Positions 42,098-57,000 of a stretch of 64,000 nucleotides of DNA are shown here, piece after piece. The stretch is from Lutraria lutraria (taxonomy: Eukaryota; Mollusca; Bivalvia; Venerida; Mactridae). The translations under genes were made by a program, and so were the position numbers. The notes below the pieces were generated by a model. It saw only the letters and a list, made by a program, of their open reading frames with translations, was not told where the DNA came from and searched no databases. The stretch is from NCBI GenBank assembly GCA_964023205.1, contig OZ026834.1:32836756-32900755 (forward strand), read 5' to 3'. Numbering within the stretch: position 1 is the first letter of the stretch; every line of letters begins with the position of its first letter.

Positions 42098-45000
42098 CTA
42101 TGGAAATAAATCAAATAAAAGCTAGAAATATCTAAACATTTTAAGGTTAAAGCCCCATTAGCTTTTTAAATTTAGTAATACAGAACAATGGATGTAATGA
42201 TAGTAAATATAAGAAATATATTTTATTTGCCCTAAAACATATTTACACAATGCCTTTCTTTAGCCACATCTCGTAGAAATGTTGTCAGACGCTTTTTCTT
42301 TTTTTTGCAATATCATTGAAAAAAATACTGTGCTCTATTTCTATATGCACTTCGTAATTAAAAAAGAAAATTTCGAAATGTTTTTATTGCAAGTAAAAGT
42401 CAATTTCACTAATAAGACATCTTTCTAGGTAAAATAAGACCTACTTTAATTTCAACATCCAAAATGCTAAAGGGGCTTTAATAATAGTCAAGATACAAGA
42501 GAATTATTCAAAAAAATATCAGTACACCTCATAATATTGGAATTATCTCTTCTAAGTAAAGCAAACGCATATCTGTGTGGTAATTAGTAAAGTACACAAA
42601 GGCTTAGCTGTGCAGTAATTGGTAGAAGGATCTTGGTTTCAGCAACATAGTAATTCGAAACTCTTTATTTTGTGCGAAGTAACAATATAGAATAGAAATT
42701 AATAAGTAATCAATATTCTAGATATAATTACCATCATAAACAAACATTGAAAATTACAATATCCACCATTTTCTTCAACTATAATTATAATAATTTCATA
42801 TGATAAGTTCTTACTGGTACAGCTTTGACTTCCAACAGCCAATCAATTGCTTGCATGTAAATACTTGATGTAGGTACAGGTGTTGGTTCTCTCGGTGGTG
42901 GCTCTTCATTGGTTTCCTCCATTTGAGGTGTCCCTCTCGCACTTCCACGGCGGTACTCACTACCCGGTCGTGACACATTGCTATCGGATTTGTTACGACC
43001 TGTGGTAAAGGATTAAAATGAATTTCATGTAAGAAAAGACAAATATATAGGCTGAAAAATTAATACAAATAAGACTTTTAAATAAAGTAATTGCAAATGG
43101 GTATAACTGTCAAAATTATTTAAATACTGTAGAATATTAAAGGTAAAAATTAAATTTCTTATTTTCTAATTTCAACAGAATTTTAAATTTTGACATATAC
43201 AGGGTAAATGAATATATTTTAGTTTTAGTATTAAATATTGAGCCAATTAAATTATGCACATTTTATATCACGTATAACCATGCAGGATTACTATAAAAAT
43301 ACTATCAAACACATGCTGTAAGTGAATATATAGTAAAGATTAAAACAGACAATCCACACATTTATTTCATAGATATATACATAGTACATGTATACTGTGT
43401 TATTTGAATTAGGTATCAGTCTGATAAATGCATATGAAGAAGCTGATCAAAGAATGCATGATGATAATTATATTCAATTACTTAACACCGATTTTGTATC
43501 AATATTCATCACTAAAACAAGTTACGGTATTCCAAATGAAATTTCACAAATCCTTTCTATACATAAATTGAACTAGATCATAAGGCTGCTACAAATACTT
43601 TCTTTAATAAATTGAATAGACACTTGAATATTGAGTTATAGCATATTTAACTAACACATATCAAACATTCCTAAAATACATAATATTATATGAGACTGTA
43701 TAAAGAAAGGAAAAATAACATGCATAATTGATAGGAATATAAACATGCAATTGACAAGAATGATTATACCTACTTTTTTTGACTATGTATAAATGTTTAC
43801 ATACACTACTAAAAGTCAATGAATCAAAGTGCGTGTGTTTCATGAAAATAACATCAAAAGTGTTTGGCAACAGAAATAATTACAAAACCAATTGCGTCCA
43901 GTGCTAGAAAACTGATATAGTGAGGTAGTACATTTGTACTGTGGAGCTTAGTGCGCAATAGAAACCATTTGACTGTACCCATCTAGATTTAATGCATACT
44001 TTTTTTCAGGCAAAAATTATTGTGACAAGCATTATGCAGGCTGAATACAGTCAAATGATTCTCTTTCTATGTCACAGGCCACTGAAGTAAACTTTGTATA
44101 GCTTGTTTCACAATATTGTCACACTATTTGGCCATGCACCGTGAGTGAGCGAACTTTACCCGTTTTAGTACCGGTAGCTTCCCTTGAATCAGACCCATGA
44201 GCTAAAGGAATGTAAAATATGTATAATTTCAATTTAAAAACATCCACTTAACATGATAGCCTATGGTTCTTTGATTATTTATTAAAGATTAAGGAATATG
44301 GATTAAGGATATGTAAGAATTTTAATATTCATATACCGGAACACTGTTCTTGAGACATAGAAATATCTTAATCACATTGAAAAATAAAGATTTGAACTTG
44401 CTTTCAAGTAACATAAATTTTGACAGTTGTAAGACAACATGGTTTAATTTTGGTTGAACAATATCCATCGAAATAAAGAAAACACCCACAATCAAATATA
44501 TCACAAGATTATGGTTATATGAATTAAGTAAACAATGAAAATAAATTAATCTTTTTTCTCAGCAGCACAACAAGTCTTGACTATATTTGTTCTATAACAC
44601 TAACAAACATTTCTGATTTGAACATGCATGCATTTCTTGTCTATCACATCATACAAATTTTACTATTATGGTATATAATCAATATTGAAACAACATCATC
44701 TGTTTTAGCATTGTACTAAATTCTAGGAAATATCTGCTCTGACCTTAGACCCATGGTAACCAAGTACATTAATAATTCTTCATGATAACTATAATTCTAA
44801 AACATTTCAATCTAACTACGATGAATTAATTAACAAAAATATCAAAATGATAAAAATAACTTTTCAATTTCTTAAGCTGAATTAATTTATTACAGTTGCC
44901 ATGGAGACAAACAGAGCAGATATTGATATATTCTCATATACAGTATTATGCACTGATCCTGGACACTGTATTACTACCTGATGGAGGTTTCTCTGATAGC

Positions 45001-48000
45001 TGTGATATAGCTAGCCCCTCCTCCATACCCTCGCCCTCAATAATCTGATATTCCAATCTCTCTGAAACTTTCGCCCATTAAAACATCAATACATGGAAAA
45101 TTGTCTCAGCCTCAATATGCAGAGATGGTATTAAACACATAACTTATACAGACAGACGATGCCTTAGACATAAAAATGTCACAAACTGATAAACCATATG
45201 ATATTAAAAAGAATAAGTAAAATAACATTTGCGCTTTTTTGTCTGTCCCTATCAAATTTTGCGGGGAGCTAATGTCCAGGGGAGAGCTATTGTCCTACAT
45301 TCATAACATACACTTAATGTACACCACTAACAGCTTTGGTTATTTTAAGGCATTGAACTGTCAGTTGAATGTCAAAATTAATGTGAAAAAACAATGAATG
45401 TATTGATCCAAAGGAAAATGAGTGGTTTAATGTTGTATATGAAGTTAGTGTGTATTGACAAGACACCGGGGAGAGAATTTCCGAAATGAAACTCGACGCA
45501 TGAAAGTTTCATTTCATTAAACAAAGAAATTGTTGATATTAGATGATATGTATTGTTAAATTCGTAGGCGTGTAATACAATTGAGATTGATTCAACAGTC
45601 TTTTAACTTCTGTATATGATAAATATGTCAACCATTTCCAGGCAAATATCACATCTTCATATGCCTATCAATTATATTGATTTTAAAAACTCAGCTAAAA
45701 TAAAAAAATAAATATAAAACAAAAATGAAGCAGGCATTATATCAAACTAGCTTGTCATCTTTTCTATTTTTAAAATCATAACTATGAAATCCCATTACCA
45801 GTCTACATGAATGTGCAAATAAAGCATTGCAGGTAAGCGAAGTGCAAATAAAATAAAATTCTGATGCTTAATGGAGTAAGAATATAATAAAATACATGTA
45901 ATATATATAATGACATGTACAAGACAGCTCTTGGAGTACTTGTGTATAAATACATTTTAACATAAGATAATAGACAGGTAAACATGTACAGTGGGATTTG
46001 AATATCTGTAATGGATAAAGGGTGGTAAATCGAGGATAATAAATAAATATTTCGTGATATACAATGAATCACTACCAACCTGCTGAAGATCGTTTGGATG
46101 CAGATGGACGTCTAGCTGATGACAACTTTTCACTGGACCTAGCTGATCCCTGCCCCCTTTCACTAGAGGGTGGGGTTGGCTTTATATCAGGAACTAGAGT
46201 ATTACTAGTGGGCGGGGCAAGACCACCCTGATCATCTGTAAGTGAATACACCATGAAAAAATGTTGAACTACTTATAACAACTTGTGGGATATACTCATA
46301 CAAGTATATCCTTGATGGAGACATAGCCTGTTTCAGTATATCTATATACATGCACAATAATACAAGCAGCTACCGGGTATGAATTAGCACAAAATGTAGC
46401 CAGTCTATTCTTGGCAGCACTAGTTAATATTCTACCAGATTATGAAAAACTAATATAAACAAATAATTGTACCCATCTACCACCAAGGTAACACTTCAGT
46501 CATAAAATTAAAACTATATACCCCTGTTTTAAGCATGTTATGTTTGATGTATGATATAACAAAGAACCATTTTATTCACTACTTACTATATCATATTTGT
46601 GTATTACAATACTAAACCAAATGAAAAAAGACATTTCGAAAGATATTCACCATTAAATGAATTTCCCATGCATAATGAATAAATTAACAAATCCTTAAGA
46701 ATGTGACACATCTATCCTAAGCCAAGAAAAAAATACTACTAGTGTTTAAGCCTCATACACAAAAGGTGCTAAAACAAAATAAGTTCATGCAAATAGGATT
46801 TGAGAGACCACAAAAATATTGGTACATTACTCAGTAACAAAATATACAGAAATGTGTTTCAAATAAAATAGCTTCTCTTCTACTTAAAAAAAAGAAAAAT
46901 TGCGTCAAAATTTTAGTTCTTTTTTTCCCAGAATTACTCATGTTATAATAAATTACCACATATCAATTAAACACGTTCATAAAACCCAATTAAACAAAAT
47001 GAAGAATAGAATGATAAAACCATGATAGACAAGTGCCTGTGTGTGTATAAATTGTAAAACAATACATGACCACATGTCACTGTACAATATCGTACACGCT
47101 TACCCTCAATAATAGAATATAATTGTAATTTCAAACCAAATTTTTTCTTTTTCATATCTGAAATTTGATTACTTAGATGAAACAAATTATTTTCATAAAT
47201 TTGTCAAAAAATTTAATAAGACTAGATACACAATTCCTGATCTATATACTATCTACAGACATCTTGATTTGAAAGCATGGAACAGTTGATTGAACTTCTA
47301 AATGCAGTAATTCAAGCAATGCATCTTTAGCAATAAATACTTTATCAAACTTAATCTATGTTATCTAGCTTTAGCACTTAGTGCATTCTTTCATTGTTAC
47401 ACGAGAGACACAGCCAGGTCCTATATAAGATATATACATATTTTTTTAAGACTATCATGATGTAACTTTGAAAAAATGATTTCAGATGTCCTACAGACAT
47501 TCATATAAAAGTCTAGCATTTAAACATGATGGTTAAAAAAGAGCTTTAACACTATATATCTAGTGTCTATTATTTTTCATTTATTGGGCAATATATGATA
47601 ATTTCATATACTTTATATCAGGAGAATATTTCAAACACAGGATAAAGGATAAACCATCACGATGGGGCCCATAAACCATAAAGCGAGCTTAGGATCTAGA
47701 GAAATGTTATATACATCTCAGGAAATTATTGATAATAATCTACTGTAACATACAAAGCTCTTTCCGTATAATATGCATATATTTGTAAAAGCTAGCATGG
47801 GAATGCCACTACAGTGCCACCTACCCTTGTGTGAGGCCTCACTTTCACTCTGTTCTGATCTCTGTTTGACTAATTCCTCCTCTCGTAGACTGCGGGCTAC
47901 TGCAACAGCAGCTTGTTGGTTTAATTTGTTGGCTTCAATGTATGCCATTTCTGCTCCAATTTCATTTTGTACAGTATCATAGAACAGTCCTACAAAGTTA

Positions 48001-51000
48001 TATTCAGCAAATGAGTATACTGGTCCGAAATTTGAATACAACAAATAATATTGACTTTTTAGAAATGTAAGAATAATTCCTGCAACTTTCTTGTTACCCC
48101 CACTGGAAGCCATGGCAGGCAAGCTCTCTATTAGAATTCTAAATCCCCTGGATGGTGACTGTCAAATACTTTATGATCACATTAGACTGTATGGTCAGAT
48201 TTGAACCCTAGTACTACACAAGATTAAATTATCAAACATTATATTTTTAAAAAAATGGTTTCCCAGGCGAACAATGTAGAGAATGCTATTGCTATTGGAT
48301 GATATTTCGGAGTCATTTATTAATCCAGAATGTATAAAATGATAACAAAAGTCTTAGCTGCCATAAAATTGGATCCGATAACACCCCATATATATTTAAA
48401 CCCACCCCACTTCAATAAATATGATGCCAATGAAGAAATATACATACCTAACATTGTCCACGCAAGAATATTTTTTGGTTGTACACATGTTGCAGCTTCA
48501 AAGAAAGTTTCGGCAGCTTCATGTTTCTCTTGTAGTGTACACACAACACCATACAATAACAGCCTATGACACAAAATAATACAGCAGATGAAAACATGCA
48601 TAATATTCATTTCATGCTATTACTAATACAACTTAAATTTAACCAGAAAAAAGAAAATATTTGTTAAATAAAATAAACAAAGTCTCTTTGCATGAATAAC
48701 CTCTTGAAGTGCAGCACAAGATAAAGCAGTTTCTAATTAATTTAATGTTAACTTGGTGTCTCTTTAATGTGCACTGTTTTGTAATCCGGCTTGTCTTTGG
48801 CATAGTTCTGATCTATAAATGCCAAATGTTCAAAAGTAAAATGTATAATGCCATGTATTTGCCAACAGGACTTGAATTGTTAATTCAAAGATAAACATCA
48901 ACTAAGGTAAATCTCATTTAATCCTTCAATTCAATATGATAATTATGTAAAGAAATAAGAGCAATAATTTTGAACAGAAACAAGTAGTTTCAATTTTCAA
49001 ATGGAACAAATACATTTATAATGCTCTCAAAAGATAAATCACAGTAGAAAACATACCCATGCAGATGTTTCTGATCAATAGCAACACATTCTTTGAAACA
49101 TTCCTCAGCCTAAAATGAGAGAAAATGAAAGAATGAAATAGTGAATACTACCCAAGTCTAAACAAGATAACAACATCATATTTCTATTTTATAATTACCA
49201 CATAGATCATTAGACATTTGATTGATAACAATACTAAGTATAAGAATTAAGTTTAAACTTTAGATACCAAGTAATATACAAGATGTAAGTACATGAAGGA
49301 ATCAATTACCTTTGTAATATCATTGATGTATAGACAGAATGTACCATAATCAAACCAATGACTTGGATCATTTCTGTTTCTTGCAATACGCTGAAATATA
49401 TTCATAATAAATAAGATTGATACAAGGACATACATTGTAATAGAAGTACATCATGCATTTGCTTCAAATACAGTCAAACCTGTGTTAGCAGTCACCTCCT
49501 AATAAAGGTCATCGTGTGATTAAACGCCATTTTTAAAAAAAAACAGTCATTGATTATTTAGAACAAATTGACCACCAAATAAAGGCCACTTGTAAATAAA
49601 GGCCATAAATAGTTTTTCCTAAAGGTGACTTTTGTTCACAGGTTTGACTGTACTGTAAACAGTAACATTTTACAGAAAGGGGCTATGAAAAGTAACAACA
49701 AATGGATTGTATTTATTCAAGGCCATGTAGGGTTTTGTTAATCTTGTAGAAGGTTTACATCAATTTGTGTACTTTAATACTTAATGCAAGATAAATTAAG
49801 TGAAAAATAATTGAATTCACCACAGTGGTTTACATGAGATGTTTTTAACCATGGCATATAGCCTGTATAATGTTGCTATTGCACTATACATAACTGTTCT
49901 GAATTTTCATAGAATTCGTAACAGAGGATTTGTGAGTAAACATGTTAAATGACTTAACTAACCTCTTGATAGTACTTGGTAGCCAAATCAAAGTTTCCAT
50001 TGACTTCAGCTTCTCTGGCAAAATGTTTGAGTTGAGCAGAATCTGTGAGTGGTGCAGGTACTGGGGCTTGATCCTCAAGGGCCAATGTTTTAGTGAGAGA
50101 TTCATGCATTTGATCAATAAGATATACATACAACTCACTGAGGAAAGTCTGAAAATAAACATACATGTATGTGTAAGATGAAAGATGAACTAGCTTTCAA
50201 ACATGTTTAAAGCTGCTATTTTATGAAGTAAAAACAGACATTTTATGTAAAATGTTATATACATTCAAACTGCACATATGACTTGCAGTCAATTTGTGTA
50301 AAATAATACAATTACAATTTAATCAAATATGTCCATGAATGACAAATTAATAAGAGCTGCATGTACAGAAATAATTGTATGTGAGATGCATATGAATTTA
50401 AACCAGATTCAAATACATTGTAGACTACACAAGTATTGTATATCAGTTTGTTTTATTATTTTTGTATTACTTGTTTTCAAGAAGCTTATGGTTTTATAGG
50501 CTGTATAAACATAATAAAGAAGTTTTATACAAATGCAATCCAAAACACAAATGATGTAATCTATTTTAGAGGAAACTTGTTTGTGAAAAAGGAAGAGATA
50601 TCATTTTTTAGTATTTGAAAGAATAAGCTTGCAAACACAAGAACAACATTGTACAATCATGGAACAAAAGATGCTGTCATAAGAAATACAAGATATTTTT
50701 ATTTTAAACATCCAAACTGATGATACTGGTAAACATTTTTTCCTTACCTGTAATTCTTGTCTGTCTTCAAAATTTGTGGTTTTCAAATATTTCTCTCTGA
50801 CAATTTTAACAACAGAATGTTTCAGCTGTTCTTTGAAAGCAAAATATTTTCCTGAAGCGTTCAGTTCATATATCAGTTTCTGACGTCTGAAAATAAACAT
50901 AAAACTCTTTATATCATAGAAAGCTAATGTTAAAAACAAGATTTAGGCTTTTTTATCCATAAAATCCTTTACAAGCATAATGCAGCTTGGGAGTAATAAT

Positions 51001-54000
51001 GATAAAGCTACTATCTTCAACACAAGTCATTCTCGCAATATAATGTATTAGACTGCTTTCATAAAGTTCATTGATGGCCATACCTGGACTCCATAGCTTC
51101 CTGTGACAAATTTTCATCTACTTTTAACTCATCTCCAAACATATCCCTGTAAAATAAACATACTAATTTAAAATATGGAACAAACAGTAGTTTGGGATGG
51201 TTCATAATTTAACCATTACCACTATTTCTTAAATGACATATGACTTTTGACGTCACAAATGGGTATTGCGAGAAACACTTTTTTACACGTCAAGCAAGTC
51301 TTTTATTCTGATTTCAATTTTCACGACACATAGTGCATGCTAAGCGGAAAAATGTGCATGCTCCACTTATAGTTGTCATTTCTTTGTATTCTGTACAGTT
51401 TTCTGTAACATTCATGCCAAATGAAAAATACACTGGCTTCCCATTGTATCCAAAGCATTTGGCACAAACATTACAGAAAACTGTATAAAACATTTATAAT
51501 CATTCAGTTAATTTAATCAGTCCATGTGTACAAATGTACATGTATGCAATATGGGACCTATTTTTGTTCAGCATGTAAGAAATGATATCAACTAACCTGA
51601 ATTCATCCAGAATGAGTCCAGCAACACTAGATACTTGATTGTGGAAGTCACCAACAGCCTAAAATGTATCATTACAATTAAACTCTTATTTGAAGACAGT
51701 ATAAATATAGAAGTTTGAATTATAAGTTTATGATATTGTTCATAGATTTAAACATTAAATGAATAAAACAAAGTGTTTGATGTAATATGATAATAAATTC
51801 TACAATCAAACCTGTTAGCAAAGATCACCAAATGGGATTTGCCCATTAATCAGGTTTGTCAGTCTCTAATAACAATTGATGTGCATTTGGGGAGTAAACA
51901 TCATTTACACTGTGGCCTTTATTTACAGATATGCATTAACTCAGGCTTGAATATATTGAAAGAAAAATTAAGGTTGTTAAAAAAAAAGTCATGTAGTAGA
52001 TAAAACCATTACCCTCTCAGCTCCATCTGTTCTCTTGGGAAACAATGGTCTTGGAGGAATATATTCAGCCACACGTCTTGCAAGCTCCTCAGCAGGTCTC
52101 TTAGGAATCAAGGGTTGAGACAAGCAGATCTCAAACATGATGTAAGACTTTGAGTCTACATATTGTTGACCTTCAAGATTGACAGGAGCCTGGGCATCAG
52201 GCTCGGATCCAGCATCAGATTTCACTGTCTGTGATGTCTGAAAACAGGGAACCATTCAATAATGTAAATCTGGAAGCATTTCATTTTATTAACCATTAAA
52301 TCAATGGTGAGTTTTAGTTGATGAAGTGTTACTTTGCTAATAAAATCATTCTTATATTACCAGTCAAGAAATTTACTGTAGAATCTTATAAAAGATGAAG
52401 TTACTTTAATTTGAATACTGGTATCAGAATAATATGAATTCCTAGGACAGCCAATATAAACCGCCAAAAGTATCATCTGCTTTACAGAAAAGTAAAGAAA
52501 TTTATGAAAGGTAAAGAATACATTCATAAGCTGTTTGCTTTCTTAGATACACTAATGAAATTATATTGATGATTTCTGCATAGATTTATCAAATTCAATG
52601 TAATGATATAATGAATGAAAATGGTAACTGTAGATAAGAGAAGGCACATTTAAAAATTACATTTAAACAAAAACATGTATAAATGAACATACAGGTAACG
52701 TTACACAAACTACATTGGTAGGTAATAAAAATAAACAGTTTACACAAAGAAATGGATGAAATATTTTAGAAATATGAAGTGAAATACATGTAACATGAAA
52801 ACTGAAAATATTAGATACAATTTTATGAGAGGCATTATATGCATTATGGTGGATGATGCATTTTACATGATTGTTATACATAAATAAAGTGTTAAAAATC
52901 TTAGAAAAAAAGTTTGCAATGCATAATTCATTTATCAAAGCCCTATAAAAGCTTGATTGTATTGCTTAATATCATTTGATATGAATCATACCATTTATAT
53001 CTTTTGTCCACATGCATAATTATTGCCCATGTACATTGTAAGCAATTTAAAACTATTTTGAACAATACAGATATGGAGACTCTGAATCAACAGTGAATAC
53101 TCTGTGAAACAATTACTATATATTACAATTAAAACATAAATAGCAGTTGAAAGCATGTTTCACCAATACATCCCACGTTCCTATAACAAATTACACATTA
53201 ATCAGTCCTACATGCATTAACTGCATTATTAAATGTACATTTATTAAAAAGCAACAACAGCATGTCATAAGTTGATACCTGTCTGAATGTCTTAATCTGT
53301 ATTGGTATAAGAAAAGCTGTATCACTTTAATAGTAAAAATAATAAAGCGGGTTTCTTAAATCATTTGGTTTAGAACTAAAGTAATAGGGAAGGCATTGCA
53401 GATATCTTCAGCACACTTGAGGCTATGACCAAAGCTTGTTTAAGCTCAATATTTCTGCAATTCAGACAGTGAACACTTAGCAAACCTCACTCTAATAGAA
53501 TCTTGGTTGATACACCAATGTTTCATTAAATGTTTATACCATTTCTCAATCATATTTGTTGGAAGACATTTTTTTTGCTATGATATTATGTATAATATTT
53601 CAAGTTAATTCATGCAATATGTAGTAAATTAATCATACACATGTATTTCAATTCAACTATATGATTGAAACAAATTAAAAGAACAACTGTTTTAATCAAT
53701 TCATGTACTTACATAGCTATTATGTCTCACCTAAACACATGTTAACATACTGATACAGTGACAATTAAGTTAGACAGAATGATATTTTAGAGAGCAGCAC
53801 AAATTAATCCAAACATTACTAATTTAAACATATAATGAATTAAGAGTCTGATAAAAATGCGTTGTCTGAATAAGATATCTGTTTTTAATGCCATTTACAC
53901 AGAAAATTAAGCAGCATGAATCAACAATAAAATAAGGGGCACTGTGTAAATTTTCATAAAACTTTGCAGTCACACAAAACAATCCGGGTACATAAACACA

Positions 54001-57000
54001 TGTCATTAAATCATACCATAAACCATCATTATACATTGCAACCCATGTCAGTATTGACAATTTTCCTGATTATTACAAACACAAAAGTGGGCGTCAAAGT
54101 TACACACAGACATTTTAATGTCAAGGTCAAATTTTGTGATGAAAGCCAAGGTAAAAATTTCTGTGCTATAAATCCCAAAGAAACAACACAAAATCAATAT
54201 TCGGAATTTCTGACATCAAACGTAAGCATGTTACTGTATATATAAGTGTTATAACTCTAGACAGAGCTACCTGGATTACCTTTTTGTGATCATGGTGTTC
54301 TTTTCCATGTGTATCATGGTCCTAGGTCACAAACAAACATGTTATTACACCCATTATCAACAATATATATCATTAAACAACAAATGTACAGTAAATAGCA
54401 AGCTGGACTGAATGATCAAAGAAATAATTTTAAAATTCAACCTAAATAACTTGTGACATCATCAATTACATCATACAACTAAATGAGACAATTTACTGTT
54501 CTGAGGTTGCGAGTAACGAAACAGAAAACTACCATACATGTGTAAAGGTATATCATAAACTAACTTTTTTTAATAAAGAATTTCGTAAATTCATGAAACA
54601 CAGAAAATATCAGTCCAGATTACTACTAGTGGCATTAAAAGTGACTTAATGAATCATGACACAATATGACACACACAAGAAGATTACAATATAAACACAA
54701 ACAAACATTAAGTATGAACAAAACAAAACATTGTAGGAATAAAGAATCTTATGTTTAATGTGATAAAGTCAGTTTTAAAGTTGTTACCAGAATTTACAAA
54801 CTTGACATTTACCAGCGATAAATATTACATCAAACTTTCTTAAAATAAAGTACCAATTATAATAAAATATAATTTTCAGAATTTTTTTAAAATTCTTAAC
54901 TGAATATAATACTGTAAGTCAGTTTATAATACTATTACACTATATCATTGTTATTTCATGCAATAAAATACATTTAAGATTCTATATATTAATAATACTA
55001 AGCTGTATTCTTAAAGTGCATTTTATTATTATTCAAAGTAAAATATTACAGAGATGCTAACATTTTATTCTGAAATAAGAAATTAAGAATTAGTTGCAAT
55101 ATTCTGCATGCACTGTTATTCATCTGATCACAATACAGTATTCAAGTAAAAACAACTCGCTATAATTTTATGTAGTATGAAAAGCTAATATAATCATGCA
55201 AAAATATCCTATGTTATTTTGTTACATCATATTTCATATCTACATGTAAAGGGCCTCAATATCAATATTCACTTCTATTGCATAGTGTTTTTTTTTTCTT
55301 CTAAAGATAACTTCAATGTTAAGGACTAATTTGATCTTTTTTATTTCTTTATTTATTCTTATCATACTTTTAGTCTTGTACAATAAAATGAGTTAAATAC
55401 AAGTCAGCATAAAATTCCATGGCAGACAAACAGAGATCATATCATATAACAGGATCTCATTTTGAGTTGAATTCCTGACTTTAAGATGATATTCAACCTA
55501 ATCTATGATATATTATATATCAAAAGGCATAAATTTGAAATTAGTGAAACTACACTTATTACAGGCACTGGTCAAGTGATATAAACTTGTAGTGATGCAA
55601 AGTGAACCAAAATGACAAACTGAAAATCACTAAATAAGACTTAAGGTTGATTTAAAGTTAGACACACCAAATTGATAATATCTAAGTCATTCTTTGGACG
55701 TTTCTGTATGTCAGTACTAATGGTATCATTAATAAAGCATATTTATAAGAAAGCATAAAATCTCCACTTGGTTGCTGACTACAGTGAAATCTACTAATTA
55801 CCTCCGGCACTGCCAGTGTTACATGTTGTCCCTAAACATAAATTTCTCATACAATTACAGAACTACTCTGAGAAAATATGTGCAAAACTTCTATGCTAGT
55901 TACAATTTAATCAAAAGATTTATTTACTATTTTATTTTTTATGTTGTAATCACAAGAATGAGGATAAAATTTTTTCGAAGATGGGTTGATTCACAGGAAG
56001 ACTTTTATTTGTGCTACCTGTATATAAACTGACAGACTTATGAGTGTGCTTTATAACAAAATGATGGGAGAAAATATATCAGCATTTAAGCGCCATATAT
56101 ATATAGATACACACAGTTAACATAACAGAAAACTGTCTTGATTAAGTGATTTTAACCAAACAAGAGTCTAGTGTAGTTTTTTTTGGGGGGGATCAGCAGT
56201 CTCAAATATGAATTAGACAAAATTGAAATAGCAATCACAATCATGATATTTGTCATAGTATAAATACGGATTCTTCTCATTTCCAGACAGAAGATATGCT
56301 TCTCTGTTTTATGTTTTGGGAATGAATATCAAACCACTTAATTACAAATAAGACAGACAGATATGTCACAGTAAGATTAAAATCTGTATCAAAATTGACA
56401 GTATGAAACAAAGAACACCAAAAAAAAAACTAAAACCATTTTTAGAATGGCCTTCACTCTTCAAAATTAATGTCAAAAGGGTTTTAATAGTTTTTAAGAC
56501 AAATTAGATGAAGTAAAAGGGAAGTTTTTCATGTTTGGACAGACAGGTTGGTAAATACATTTACTGAATCTAGTCAACACAATATAATATATAGTGCACA
56601 CTTCAAGTGACAAGAGAAGGAAGGTTATCCTTGGTGATGAAACGTGTACAGTGTCACAGGAAATGACATCATTGAAAACATTATACACGATAATAAAGAA
56701 GGAAGTGATGTCATAATATTGGTACAATGCGGATGTATAAGAAATGGGTGACACTATAGTTATACAAGAATGCACTGTAAGTGTAGATGCATTTTACAAA
56801 CCTCATGATCATGTGTATGTGCGACACTATTGGACCTCTGCAAACACAAGGATAGATGAGGGTAAAAAACAAAACAACAACAACAACAGTAAGGATGACT
56901 GATGATATAAAGATATATGGGAATCTAGACTACACATGCATATCACTTGAGGTAGTATATACAGCCATAATTTAACTTACAGACCATGTTGTCATTACAA

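Noticed and set aside
43388..43576. Plus-strand 62-residue frame inside the CFAP70 gene
   Set aside because: No homology or splice context, and it lies in an intron of the opposite-strand gene.
45803..46078. 91-residue minus-strand frame next to a CFAP70 exon
   Set aside because: It lies in intron sequence just past the donor at 46079 and reflects AT-rich composition.
47718..48122. 134-residue minus-strand frame as a single exon
   Set aside because: Only 47825-47989 is coding, as shown by CFAP70 similarity, the acceptor at 47990-47991 and the donor at 47821-47824. The rest is open by chance.
52663..52938. 91-residue minus-strand frame in a CFAP70 intron
   Set aside because: Hydrophobic, low-complexity AT-driven translation without splice signals or homology.
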